Positions 1-5,675 of a DNA stretch of 5,833 nt are shown here, in pieces; positions within the stretch are counted from its first letter, which is position 1; each line of letters opens with the position of its first letter. A program made the translations under genes and the position numbers. The DNA lies in assembly GCA_903882765.1 (NCBI GenBank), contig CAIRYE010000277.1, positions 1 through 5,833 of the forward strand. The letters are read 5' to 3'. The DNA comes from an uncultured Anaerolineae bacterium (GTDB taxonomy: Bacteria; Chloroflexota; Anaerolineae; Anaerolineales; Villigracilaceae). The notes beneath the pieces are model-generated. The model saw only the letters and a list, made by a program, of their open reading frames with translations. It ran no database searches and was not told the origin of the DNA.

Positions 1-665
1 ATCAGTCTTTTGGGAAGATCTTCAACATTGGCAACAACATCCACCATGCCGGTTGCGATCGCGCTGCTGGGCATGCCATCGAATTTTGCGGATGAAGGGG
101 CTTGAACCAGCACCGACCCGCCGTTATCTTTGATGGCTTTGATCCCAATGGAACCATCCGAACCCATCCCTGAAAGGATGACCGCTACGCTGCGTTCGTG
201 AAAATCATAAGCCATGCTTCGGAAGAAGAAATCGATGGGGAGGCGCAACCCTCGAGGGGATGATTGCGGTAACAAATGCAGTACGCCATTTAATACCGAG
301 AGATCTTTATTTGGCGCAATGACATAAACACAATTTCGTTCGATCAGCATCCGATCGGTAACCTGGGCGACCTTTAACTTTGTAGAACGTTGCAATAACT
401 CCGCCAAGATCCCTTTGTAGGCGGGATCCAAATGTTCAACAACAACAAAAGCCATTCCCGGTTTATCATCAAAATTCTTAAAAAAGGTTTCTAATGCTTC
501 CAAACCTCCCGCGGATGCCCCAATACCTACAACCGTGAAAGGAGGGTGCGTTTCCTGCTCAGCATCAATTCTGCTCAGAGGCAGATCAGAGGCTGAGGAA
601 CGCATCCGTTTGACGATAGGTTTTTGGGATGGGTCTTGGATGGATTTGGAATTCTTTGTTTTCAT
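1..665 (-). CDS. CheB-type protein-glutamate methylesterase domain, partial (3' end off the left edge)
   Basis: My reading of the minus strand gives 221 codons from an ATG at 663-665, open to the window edge. CheB methylesterases remove methyl groups from glutamates of chemoreceptors in the cytoplasm. All three parts of the catalytic triad are visible: Ser51 in VVGIGASAGG, His78 in VVVEHLDP, and Asp170 in ILSGMGSDG. The first 40 or so residues are polar and look disordered. There is no N-terminal receiver domain, unlike classical CheB, so this is either a stand-alone methylesterase or the first domain of a CheB-CheR-PAS(-kinase) fusion, which commonly starts this way; the deciding part is off the window. 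An AGAAGGA stretch lies 12 nt before the ATG, a rather long spacing. The frame stays open upstream to a stop at 729-731, with a TTG at 714-716 as a weaker alternative start. The domain call is firm; the full architecture is unknown. Confidence 0.9.
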   Translation of the reverse strand, partial: MKTKNSKSIQDPSQKPIVKRMRSSASDLPLSRIDAEQETHPPFTVVGIGASAGGLEALETFFKNFDDKPGMAFVVVEHLDPAYKGILAELLQRSTKLKVAQVTDRMLIERNCVYVIAPNKDLSVLNGVLHLLPQSSPRGLRLPIDFFFRSMAYDFHERSVAVILSGMGSDGSIGIKAIKDNGGSVLVQAPSSAKFDGMPSSAIATGMVDVVANVEDLPKRL

Positions 666-724
666 GGCAAGCGTGCGTCCTTCTGACCAAATGAACTCTA
701 CGATGGGATTGACCAATTGAAAAC

Positions 725-760
725 ATATTTATTGATTCAAAACATTGAATTAATAAATAT
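725..760. repeat. 16-bp inverted repeat with 4-nt loop upstream of the CheB-type gene
   Basis: Arms at 725-740 and 745-760 are complementary at 15 of 16 positions around the loop AACA (741-744). The single exception, 734 against 751, would be a G-U wobble in plus-strand RNA but an A-C mismatch in minus-strand RNA. The repeat is almost entirely A/T and ends 60 bp before the CheB-type start codon, so it lies in that gene's promoter or leader. It could be an operator for a dimeric regulator or a structured leader. It has no GC-rich stem, so it is not a typical intrinsic terminator. Confidence 0.75.
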
Positions 761-919
761 TAGCCAAATTGCTACATACATATCTTACCACCAATCAGGA
801 ATATATACAGCAACTTGCTCATTCTTGTGTCTAATTCATAAAATACCAGCAAATTTACCATCGTCCAATTTCTGCTATTGCTTGTAGAAACAAGGGGGCA
901 GACCGATGTGTTTAATGCT

Positions 920-946
920 AGGGAAAAAATAATTATTTGATTCCCT
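920..946. repeat. Short AT-rich dyad with GC-containing arms
   Basis: Arms AGGGAA (920-925) and TTCCCT (941-946) are perfectly complementary and enclose the palindrome AAATAATTATTT (927-938). It lies about 115 bp past the stop of the unknown minus-strand gene. It could be a protein-binding site or a weak terminator in the leftward direction. Both readings are guesses; only the symmetry is observed. Confidence 0.4.
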
Positions 947-1058
947 TATTTTGGCTATAACCTAAGAGAATTTTTTCACATTTGTTGATCAAAAACAAAA
1001 ATCAGGATTGGAATTTGTGGAAGTTATGTTTTTGTAAAACGTGATATTTTCGATCGAT

Positions 1059-1661
1059 TTAAATGGTTTGCGGAGGTTGTTTCCCTTTTGATTCCAACCG
1101 CTCCATATACGATCTGGTTTTCTTCCGCACATCCCCGCAGAGCGCAACCAATGCGCCTGATGCATCGAGGACAAGCAGCTCCTCCACCGCATCCAAGATC
1201 TCAGCGCATTCTTCCAGCGACGCGCCATTTGGCCCATACAAAACGCCGCTTGGCCATTCGTGAATGACATAAGCCAACCAACGGCTCAGTACACGAGCTC
1301 TGGCAGCCTTGCCCCAGCTATCTTCTGGGCGAAGCATTAGCAGCCGCTTTGTTAGATCTTGCTCGGTGATATAACCCAAGTTTTTCCATTCCTCTTTAGC
1401 GGAGTATAAGTTTTGGATGGTTTGGATCAAGGCCTTGATCGCCCTCGGATCATCAGCAAGACGGGCTAGGATCTCAGGAAGAATCAAATTCTTCCAAAGA
1501 AGATGATCTACTTTTTGGGTATTCGCGTCGCATACGCGCAGAACAAATTCAAAATCAGGGTCAGAGCGATACGCGGCGATGATCTCATCAGCAAGAACTC
1601 TTGCTTGCTGCTTTCGGCCTGATCGTTTTAATTCTAGGAATTTCTTGTATCGTTCATCCAT
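1059..1661 (-). CDS. Hypothetical protein, 200 residues, unrecognised family
   Basis: I do not recognise this protein. It reads as a soluble, mostly alpha-helical polypeptide: a charged start (MDERYKKFLELKRSGRK), a middle rich in Leu, Ala and charged residues, then a Trp-containing segment SRWLAYVIHEWPSGVLYG, and a basic tail. No signal peptide, membrane segment or catalytic motif is seen. The stop is TAA at 1059-1061. I chose the ATG at 1659-1661 because a promoter-like pair (1680-1707) lies just upstream and the 17 codons before it are AT-rich. The same frame extends to an ATG at 1710-1712 (217 residues), which is also possible; neither start has a good Shine-Dalgarno sequence. It stands alone between the tRNA-Leu gene and the CheB-type gene, so context gives no functional hint. 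Confidence 0.7.
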   Translation of the reverse strand: MDERYKKFLELKRSGRKQQARVLADEIIAAYRSDPDFEFVLRVCDANTQKVDHLLWKNLILPEILARLADDPRAIKALIQTIQNLYSAKEEWKNLGYITEQDLTKRLLMLRPEDSWGKAARARVLSRWLAYVIHEWPSGVLYGPNGASLEECAEILDAVEELLVLDASGALVALCGDVRKKTRSYMERLESKGKQPPQTI

Positions 1662-1679
1662 GGCTAATGTATTTATCTG

Positions 1680-1707
1680 ATTATAATATGCTTCAAAAAG
1701 CTCCCAA
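1680..1707 (-). promoter_or_regulatory. Putative promoter of the 200-residue hypothetical gene
   Basis: On the minus strand TTGGGA (1702-1707, 4 of 6 matches to the -35 consensus) and a perfect TATAAT (1680-1685) are separated by 16 bp. The predicted transcript start near 1673 would leave about 11 nt before the ATG at 1661, too short for a normal ribosome binding site, so the mRNA would be nearly leaderless. If translation instead begins at 1712, this match lies inside the gene and is fortuitous. Confidence 0.45.
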
Positions 1708-1772
1708 ACCATGGTACCAGCGGCTAGGCATAATTGATGAAACGACTACTGATCTATGGGGAATTAAAGAGG

Positions 1773-1798
1773 AAGACCGATGATTCCTCATCGGTCTT
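1773..1798 (-). terminator. Hairpin terminator of the tRNA-Leu gene
   Basis: A perfect 11-bp stem (1773-1783 with 1788-1798) closes a 4-nt loop. It begins 3 bp beyond the 3' end of the tRNA gene in the direction of transcription. The following minus-strand sequence, CCTCTTTAATT, is only moderately U-rich, so termination may be inefficient; no U-tract follows on the plus side. A role in tRNA 3' processing is also possible. Confidence 0.65.
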
Positions 1799-1801
1799 GT
1801 G

Positions 1802-1883
1802 TGCGCTGGAGAGGACTTGAACCTCCACGACTCTCGTCACATGGCCCTCAACCATGCCTGTCTGCCAATTCCAGCACCAGCGC
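1802..1883 (-). tRNA. tRNA-Leu, anticodon GAG
   Basis: The minus strand folds into a complete class II tRNA of 82 nt. The acceptor stem GCGCTGG pairs fully with CCAGCGC, followed by the discriminator A. The D-arm contains AATTGGCAGAC. The anticodon stem CATGG/CCATG closes the 7-nt loop TTGAGGG, giving anticodon GAG, which reads leucine codons CUC and CUU. A long variable arm (GAC-GAGA-GTC) is typical of tRNA-Leu. The T-arm is GGAGG, loop TTCAAGT, then CCTCT. The 3' CCA is not encoded (the gene is followed by CAC), so it must be added by a nucleotidyltransferase. The gene is a single-gene unit with its own promoter and hairpin terminator. Confidence 0.97.
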
Positions 1884-1895
1884 AAGCAGAATGAT

Positions 1896-1923
1896 ATTAT
1901 ATCCACCTACGCCTAACTGTCAA
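1896..1923 (-). promoter_or_regulatory. Consensus housekeeping promoter of tRNA-Leu
   Basis: On the minus strand a perfect TTGACA (1918-1923) and a perfect TATAAT (1896-1901) are separated by 16 bp (1902-1917). The predicted transcript start, near 1889, is about 6 nt before the mature tRNA 5' end at 1883, so little 5' trimming would be needed. A full match to both hexamers suits a strongly expressed stable RNA gene read by the main sigma factor. Confidence 0.88.
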
Positions 1924-2045
1924 GATTTTTGCCTTGGCAGTTTCCATTCCCACATTTAGCGAAGGATTTTTTGGGGATTGGTTGGATGCAAAAAGCTCAA
2001 TTAGTGTTACATTTAAAATTGATTTTTACTCCATCTTGCGTCAAA

Positions 2046-2050
2046 AAGGA
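2046..2050 (+). promoter_or_regulatory. Ribosome binding site fixing the start of the ATP-grasp ligase gene
   Basis: AAGGA at 2046-2050 sits 9 nt before the ATG at 2060. The only longer in-frame start worth considering, TTG at 1934, has no such site. The 42 extra codons would be AT-rich and unlike the family, so translation from 2060 is strongly preferred. Confidence 0.8.
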
Positions 2051-2059
2051 ACGATTAAG

Positions 2060-3217
2060 ATGATTGGATCTGTTGATGAAATAAAACTTACCGGTAAGAA
2101 TGGCCGGCTACTTATTGCTGTTCTTGCCAATATAAAAAGCGACGAAAGTACCAGCTTGGGCGAGGATATCCCTAGCGATGTAATGGCCGATTTCGATCAC
2201 ATCGAAACGGTAGACGCGATCCGAGCCGCCATCGAGACGGACGGTCACCGAACCGTTTTCATCCAAGCGGACCGTGAGCTGCCTTATGCCTTGCGCGATG
2301 TACAGCCAGATATGTGCTTTAATATTGCCGAGGGTTTAGGCGGAGATGCCCGCGAAGCCCAAGTACCCGCCCTCTTGGAAATGCTCCGTATTCCCTATAC
2401 CGGCGCGAGGGTGATGGCGAACGCCATCTCCTTGGATAAAAGCCTCACCAAACGCATCTGGCGTGACCGCCGGCTGCCCGTGGCTCCTTTCCAGGAATTC
2501 ATTGTGGGAGACGAAACCTTACGACCAGATATGCGGTTTCCATTATTTGTGAAACCTGCCAAAGAGGGCACAGGAATGGGAGTGGACGCCAAGGCGATCG
2601 TTCACAACAAAGAAGAACTGATGGAACGGGTTCACTACCTGATACATTTTTACAAGCAACCAGCGCTGGTAGAAAAATTCCTGACCGGCCGCGAGTTTAC
2701 GGTTGGGTTAATTGGCCGCTGGGATTCGCAAAAATATAGCCGCAATCCTCATTGGTACGAAGGGAATCGGTATGGCTATCATTTGTTCCCCATTCTTGAG
2801 CTAGAGAGTGAGCGATCCGTTACCCCAGGCTTGTACAGTCAGGCCGCTAAATCGAAGGCTATCGGCGAGGAAGGCGCGCCCGGTTACATTTGCCCAGCAA
2901 ACCTCGAACCACAAATGGTGCAGAAAATCAACCAACTCGCCATCCGCGCCCATATGTCCATCAAAGGAATCGACTATTCCCGCACCGATATCCGCTTTGA
3001 TGACGCCGGCGAACCGTGCTTGATCGAGATCAACACCCTGCCTGGCCTCACCCCCGGGTTTAGCGATCTTTGCCTTGAGGCTGAAGCGGAAGGTATTGCC
3101 TATACCGACCTGATCCTTGAGATCTTGTATCTTGGCGCATCGCGTTGGGGCTTATTACCCGCGCGCGATGTGGAGCTAAAACGAAGAAATGGCTCGAAAA
3201 AGAAAGACAACATTTAA
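2060..3217 (+). CDS. D-alanine--D-alanine ligase-like ATP-grasp protein
   Basis: Ddl enzymes join two D-alanines using ATP in the cytoplasm for peptidoglycan. This 385-residue protein has the same layout. A substrate-domain segment reads FNIAEGLGGDAREAQVPALL (88-105), followed by IPYTG (111-115). SLDKSLTK lies at 124-131. The ATP-grasp part has FVKPAKEGTGMGV (163-175) and the adenine-strand region ALVEKF (202-207). The metal-binding end is YSRTDIRFDD then LIEINTLPGLTPG, with Asp310, Glu323 and Asn325 as expected ligands. It is longer than usual Ddl (about 300-370): about 30 residues (220-250, rich in Arg, Tyr and Trp) are inserted after VGLIG, and the tail is basic. The classical N-terminal GG-S-EREVS motif is absent. 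In the omega-loop the Lys of the usual EAKY motif seems kept but the Tyr is Ser, so the second substrate may not be D-Ala. No terminator follows; the rplS promoter begins just after the stop. Confidence 0.85.
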   Translation: MIGSVDEIKLTGKNGRLLIAVLANIKSDESTSLGEDIPSDVMADFDHIETVDAIRAAIETDGHRTVFIQADRELPYALRDVQPDMCFNIAEGLGGDAREAQVPALLEMLRIPYTGARVMANAISLDKSLTKRIWRDRRLPVAPFQEFIVGDETLRPDMRFPLFVKPAKEGTGMGVDAKAIVHNKEELMERVHYLIHFYKQPALVEKFLTGREFTVGLIGRWDSQKYSRNPHWYEGNRYGYHLFPILELESERSVTPGLYSQAAKSKAIGEEGAPGYICPANLEPQMVQKINQLAIRAHMSIKGIDYSRTDIRFDDAGEPCLIEINTLPGLTPGFSDLCLEAEAEGIAYTDLILEILYLGASRWGLLPARDVELKRRNGSKKKDNI

Positions 3218-3227
3218 CAGAGTTTGG

Positions 3228-3236
3228 TGTTATAAT
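3228..3236 (+). promoter_or_regulatory. Extended -10 promoter of rplS
   Basis: TGTTATAAT carries a perfect -10 hexamer (3231-3236) preceded by TG one base upstream, the extended -10 pattern. No good -35 is seen 16-18 bp upstream, which extended -10 promoters tolerate. It lies 11 bp after the ligase stop codon. The transcript would start near 3243, giving a leader of about 60 nt before rplS. Confidence 0.7.
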
Positions 3237-3256
3237 GTTCGTTCGTAAACATAAAA

Positions 3257-3274
3257 AGCTGCTGTGAAGCAGTT
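3257..3274 (+). ncRNA. Leader hairpin with GNRA-type tetraloop in the rplS 5' UTR
   Basis: The stem 3257-3263 pairs with 3268-3274 (7 bp, one G-U) around the loop GUGA, a GNRA tetraloop that stabilises RNA hairpins. It is followed by a 16-nt unpaired-looking stretch and the AGGA ribosome binding site at 3291-3294. Ribosomal protein leaders often carry autoregulatory structures, and L19 leaders are known in other bacteria. I cannot match this one to a described class, so a regulatory role is inference. Confidence 0.4.
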
Positions 3275-3303
3275 ACTCAATTAACAATTAAGGAAGAATA
3301 GAA

Positions 3304-3651
3304 ATGAGTGATCTCCTCCAATCCGTTGAAGCTCCAATCAACCCAAATATCCCAGATCTCCACACTGGCGATTCCATCAGCGTTCATGTAAAGATCCGAG
3401 AAGGCGAAAAAGAACGTATTCAGGAATTTAAGGGCACCATCATTAAGATCAAAAATGCTGGCACCGCCACTACCTTTACCGTTCGCAGAATCGCTTCCAA
3501 TGGTATTGGCGTGGAACGTACATTCCTTATTCGCTCCCCTCGTATCGACAAAGTCGTCATCGAGAAACATGCCATGACCCGTCGCGCCAAGCTGTACTTC
3601 TTACGCGGCCGCACTGGCAAAGCCACCAGGCTCAAGCAGAAATTTAAGTAA
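3304..3651 (+). CDS. rplS: 50S ribosomal protein L19
   Basis: L19 is a component of the large ribosomal subunit at the interface with the small subunit. The 115-residue product has the usual family length. Recognisable signatures run through it: NPNIPDLHTGDSISVHVKI, then EGEKERIQEFKGTII, then the conserved block FTVRRIASNGIGVERTF (58-74) and SPRIDKV, ending in the basic YFLRGRTGKATRLKQK. AGGA at 3291-3294 lies 9 nt before the ATG. In many bacteria rplS closes an rpsP-rimM-trmD-rplS operon; here it has its own promoter upstream and its own terminator, and the neighbours are unrelated, so it is probably transcribed alone. Confidence 0.98.
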   Translation: MSDLLQSVEAPINPNIPDLHTGDSISVHVKIREGEKERIQEFKGTIIKIKNAGTATTFTVRRIASNGIGVERTFLIRSPRIDKVVIEKHAMTRRAKLYFLRGRTGKATRLKQKFK

Positions 3652-3671
3652 TTTTTTTCATACAAAAAACG

Positions 3672-3701
3672 AAGAGCGCAGAAATGCGCTCTTTTGTTTT
3701 T
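3672..3701 (+). terminator. Strong intrinsic terminator after rplS
   Basis: A perfect 9-bp stem (AAGAGCGCA at 3672-3680 with TGCGCTCTT at 3685-3693) closes a GAAA loop and is followed by TTGTTTTT. The A-rich stretch before the stem (ACAAAAAACG) gives some symmetry, so it may also act weakly on the other strand. It separates rplS from the C26-murI unit. Confidence 0.92.
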
Positions 3702-3718
3702 AAGGTATCATTGGAAAT

Positions 3719-4447
3719 ATGAAAAAACCTCTCATTGGAATCTCAACTTCTTATTATTCATCTGCCAATGGAATGAACACAGTAAGGCTCAACCAGGCTT
3801 ACGTGGACGCGATCTCCATGGCGGGCGGCATCCCCGTCCTCATCCCCTCCAGCATCACCCCTGAAGACTTGTCGGAGCTTACCGAACGTCTAGATGGACT
3901 ATTGCTCTCCGGCGGCGGCGATATCTCGATAGGATTATTTGACGGGGAAGACCACCCCAGCATCAGCGGTGTGGACCCCAACCGTGATACCGCGGAGCTG
4001 AATCTGGTGCGCCTTTTTAAGGAAACCGATAAGCCGATCTTTGGCATTTGCCGTGGAGTCCAAGCTATCAACGTCGCCTTGGGCGGCAGCCTCAATACCA
4101 ACATCCCAACCCAAGTGGATACAACCATCAACCATAGCAACGACGCCCCCGAGGGGGTTGCCACTCGCCGCAGCATTGTGCATTCCGTGGATCTGCAACC
4201 CGGTAGCAAACTGAGCGAAATTGTTGGCACTACCAAGTTAGAAGTGAATAGTTTTCATCATCAGGGTGTGCGCAAGATCGCCGCTGGGGCTGTGATCACT
4301 GGCCACGCGCCGGATGGCACGATCGAATCTTTAGAGTTTCCTGATCATCCGTTTTGCATCGGCGTGCAATGGCACCCTGAATGGCTCACCTATCAGGCTG
4401 AAACCCAACAACTGTTTAAAGCCTTTGTGGATAGCGCCCGAAAATAA
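3719..4447 (+). CDS. Peptidase C26 / class-I glutamine amidotransferase-like gamma-glutamyl hydrolase
   Basis: This 242-residue protein has the layout of the C26 family (gamma-glutamyl-GABA hydrolase PuuD, gamma-glutamyl hydrolases), which cleave gamma-glutamyl amide bonds using a Cys-His-Glu triad. The start is PLIGIST. LDGLLLSGGGDI is at 58-69 and PNRDTAEL at 87-94. The nucleophile loop FGICRGVQAINVALGG carries Cys111, NSFHHQG lies at 177-183, and GVQWHPE ends with His219 and Glu221. All catalytic residues are present. No synthetase domain is attached, so it is likely a free-standing hydrolase; the substrate cannot be told, and PuuD itself is only one option. The gene starts 18 bp after the rplS terminator. 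Its ribosome binding site is weak (AAGG at 3702-3705, 13 nt away), and TATCAT at 3706-3711 could be a -10 giving a nearly leaderless message. Its stop is 2 bp before murI. Confidence 0.9.
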   Translation: MKKPLIGISTSYYSSANGMNTVRLNQAYVDAISMAGGIPVLIPSSITPEDLSELTERLDGLLLSGGGDISIGLFDGEDHPSISGVDPNRDTAELNLVRLFKETDKPIFGICRGVQAINVALGGSLNTNIPTQVDTTINHSNDAPEGVATRRSIVHSVDLQPGSKLSEIVGTTKLEVNSFHHQGVRKIAAGAVITGHAPDGTIESLEFPDHPFCIGVQWHPEWLTYQAETQQLFKAFVDSARK

Positions 4448-4449
4448 AT

Positions 4450-5271
4450 ATGTCTGGGTATAACCAAGGCGCGATCGGTATTTTCGATTCCGGTGTAGGC
4501 GGGTTATCCGTCGCCATCGAGATCCGCAAGGGGTTACCGGCGGAGCATCTCATCTACCTGGGCGACCAAGCCAATGTGCCTTATGGCACAAAATCGCTGG
4601 AGCAGATCCAAAAGCTTTCTGATGGGATAACCCGCTTTTTACTGGCTAAAGGCGCTAAGATCATCGTGGTAGCGTGTAACACCGCATCCGCCGCTAGCTT
4701 GCAATTTTTACGCGAAAAATACCCAAATACCCCCTTCGTAGGCATGGAGCCGGCCATCAAGCCGGCCTCTGAAACCACCCAAACCGGCGCCATCGGCGTG
4801 CTGGCAACCCCAGCTACCTTTAAAGGAAACCTCTACTTTAACACCCTGCGGCGTTATGCTGGTGATAAACAAGTGTTCGAGGATACCTGCCCCGGCTTGG
4901 TAGAGCAGATCGAGAAGGGTGAGGTAGATACAATCGCCACCCGCTCCATTTTGGAACGATCCCTAACACCGATGCTTGCCGCCGGCGTGGATAGTGTTGT
5001 TCTGGGATGCACGCATTACCCCTTTGTTCTGCCGTTGGTACGGCAGATCGTGGGTACGAAGGTTAGCATCATCAATCCCGCGCCTGCTGTTGCGAGGCAA
5101 GTGTGCAAAGTACTAGCTGAACAAGGCGAGTTAAATTTAGCTGGGGAACCTGGCGGCGAGTCGTTGATCACCACCGGCGATCTGGATAGCTTCGAGCGGT
5201 TCGTTACCTCGATGACAAGCTTCGATAGGACCGGAATGGGATTGGTAGAATGGGGGAAGCAGCTAGGTTAG
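4450..5271 (+). CDS. murI: Glutamate racemase
   Basis: MurI converts L-glutamate to D-glutamate in the cytoplasm, without a cofactor, for the second residue of the peptidoglycan stem peptide. The 273-residue product is a typical length and has every signature: IGIFDSGVGGLSV (9-21, with Asp13 and Ser14), GDQANVPYGTKS, VACNTASA with the first catalytic Cys76, and LGCTHYPF with the second catalytic Cys187 and His189. The two cysteines act as the opposing acid-base pair. The ATG lies 2 bp after the stop of the C26 hydrolase and has no Shine-Dalgarno of its own, so translation is probably coupled to that gene. A hairpin terminator follows about 80 bp after the stop. Confidence 0.97.
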   Translation: MSGYNQGAIGIFDSGVGGLSVAIEIRKGLPAEHLIYLGDQANVPYGTKSLEQIQKLSDGITRFLLAKGAKIIVVACNTASAASLQFLREKYPNTPFVGMEPAIKPASETTQTGAIGVLATPATFKGNLYFNTLRRYAGDKQVFEDTCPGLVEQIEKGEVDTIATRSILERSLTPMLAAGVDSVVLGCTHYPFVLPLVRQIVGTKVSIINPAPAVARQVCKVLAEQGELNLAGEPGGESLITTGDLDSFERFVTSMTSFDRTGMGLVEWGKQLG

Positions 5272-5675
5272 ATTTTGTTTGTGGGGGATAGCGAAGGACA
5301 ATGAATTATTGGCAGAAAATTTTCAGGGAGTTTTTTTTATGGTTTTTTCAAATGCTGAAGACGGGAAAAAGTCTCGGCTTTTTTCGCCTGTTTGTTTTCC
5401 AAACGGCTAGGATCCATCGAGATGAAACTTTTGATACTAATGGCAGGCCGCTACATGGCGGTTCGTTACGAAATTTAGCACGAACAACCACTAGATGGAG
5501 AACTTATCAAGTTACTCCGTTTGGAATTTTAATTGAGAAATGGGTCATTTAGGACAAAGACCAGATAGTCAAAAACACGTGCTTGGTCGGGAGATCGGAA
5601 CGAGCGAACAAAAATCAGCGATTCCGGCAAGTGAAAGATCGGTAACCTAGGTTTCAGATGCAATCGCGCACAGCT
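5272..5675. other. Intergenic region with no convincing gene
   Basis: About 400 bp between murI and a convergent minus-strand gene. It holds the murI terminator (5354-5384). An 83-codon frame at 5301-5552 reads straight through that terminator, and its GAAGGA lies only 2 nt before the ATG, so I do not call it. A 23-codon frame (5340-5411, ATG with AGGGAG 8 nt upstream) and an 18-codon frame (5422-5478) also exist without supporting evidence. AACCTAGGTT at 5644-5653 is a 10-bp palindrome, and CGGAA/TTCCG (5596-5600, 5622-5626) is a weak dyad. No clear terminator for the minus-strand gene is seen. Confidence 0.55.
5354..5384 (+). terminator. Intrinsic terminator of the C26-murI unit
   Basis: GCTGA-A-GAC (5354-5362) pairs with GTCTCGGC (5371-5378) as an 8-bp stem with one bulged A and one G-U pair around an 8-nt loop, followed directly by six T residues (5379-5384). 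It lies about 80 bp past the murI stop and has the orientation expected for plus-strand transcription. Confidence 0.75.

Larger units (their letters stand above)
666..1058. other. AT-rich intergenic region upstream of the CheB-type gene
   Basis: About 390 bp with no convincing coding sequence on either strand. Transcription from both flanking genes runs leftward, so it holds the 3' end of the unknown gene and the promoter and leader of the CheB-type gene. It contains two dyads (725-760 and 920-946). A weak minus-strand promoter candidate is TTGGAC at 863-868 and TATTTT at 840-845, 17 bp apart with a TG before the -10; this would give a leader of roughly 170 nt. I see no clear intrinsic terminator for the gene ending at 1059. 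Confidence 0.6.

Noticed and set aside
989..1270. 93-codon minus-strand frame
   Set aside because: It is a frame-shifted shadow over the 3' part of the 1059-1661 gene with an implausible Met/Trp/Arg-rich sequence.
1934..2059. TTG start extending the ATP-grasp ligase by 42 residues
   Set aside because: No ribosome binding site, AT-rich and unlike the family, and adjoining the tRNA promoter; the ATG at 2060 has AAGGA at 9 nt.
3799..4236. 145-codon antisense frame over the C26 hydrolase gene
   Set aside because: The plus-strand gene has complete catalytic motifs; the antisense frame is Ser/Pro-rich shadow sequence.
5422..5535. Two consecutive in-frame pieces (MKLLILMAGRYMAVRYEI, stop, then a further 17 codons) suggesting a decayed gene or amber read-through
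   Set aside because: Too short, no ribosome binding site and no recognisable homology; chance is adequate.
5301..5552. 83-codon plus-strand frame after murI
   Set aside because: It runs through the murI terminator and its U-tract, its ribosome binding site is too close to the ATG, and the protein resembles no family.
5572..5590. Possible terminator or RNA structure around CACGTG
   Set aside because: Only 5-bp complementary arms with a large loop and no U-tract.
5641..5653. Palindromic bases GGTAACC and AACCTAGGTT
   Set aside because: Short palindromes of this size occur by chance and have no partner, U-tract or spacing that would make them a terminator or operator.
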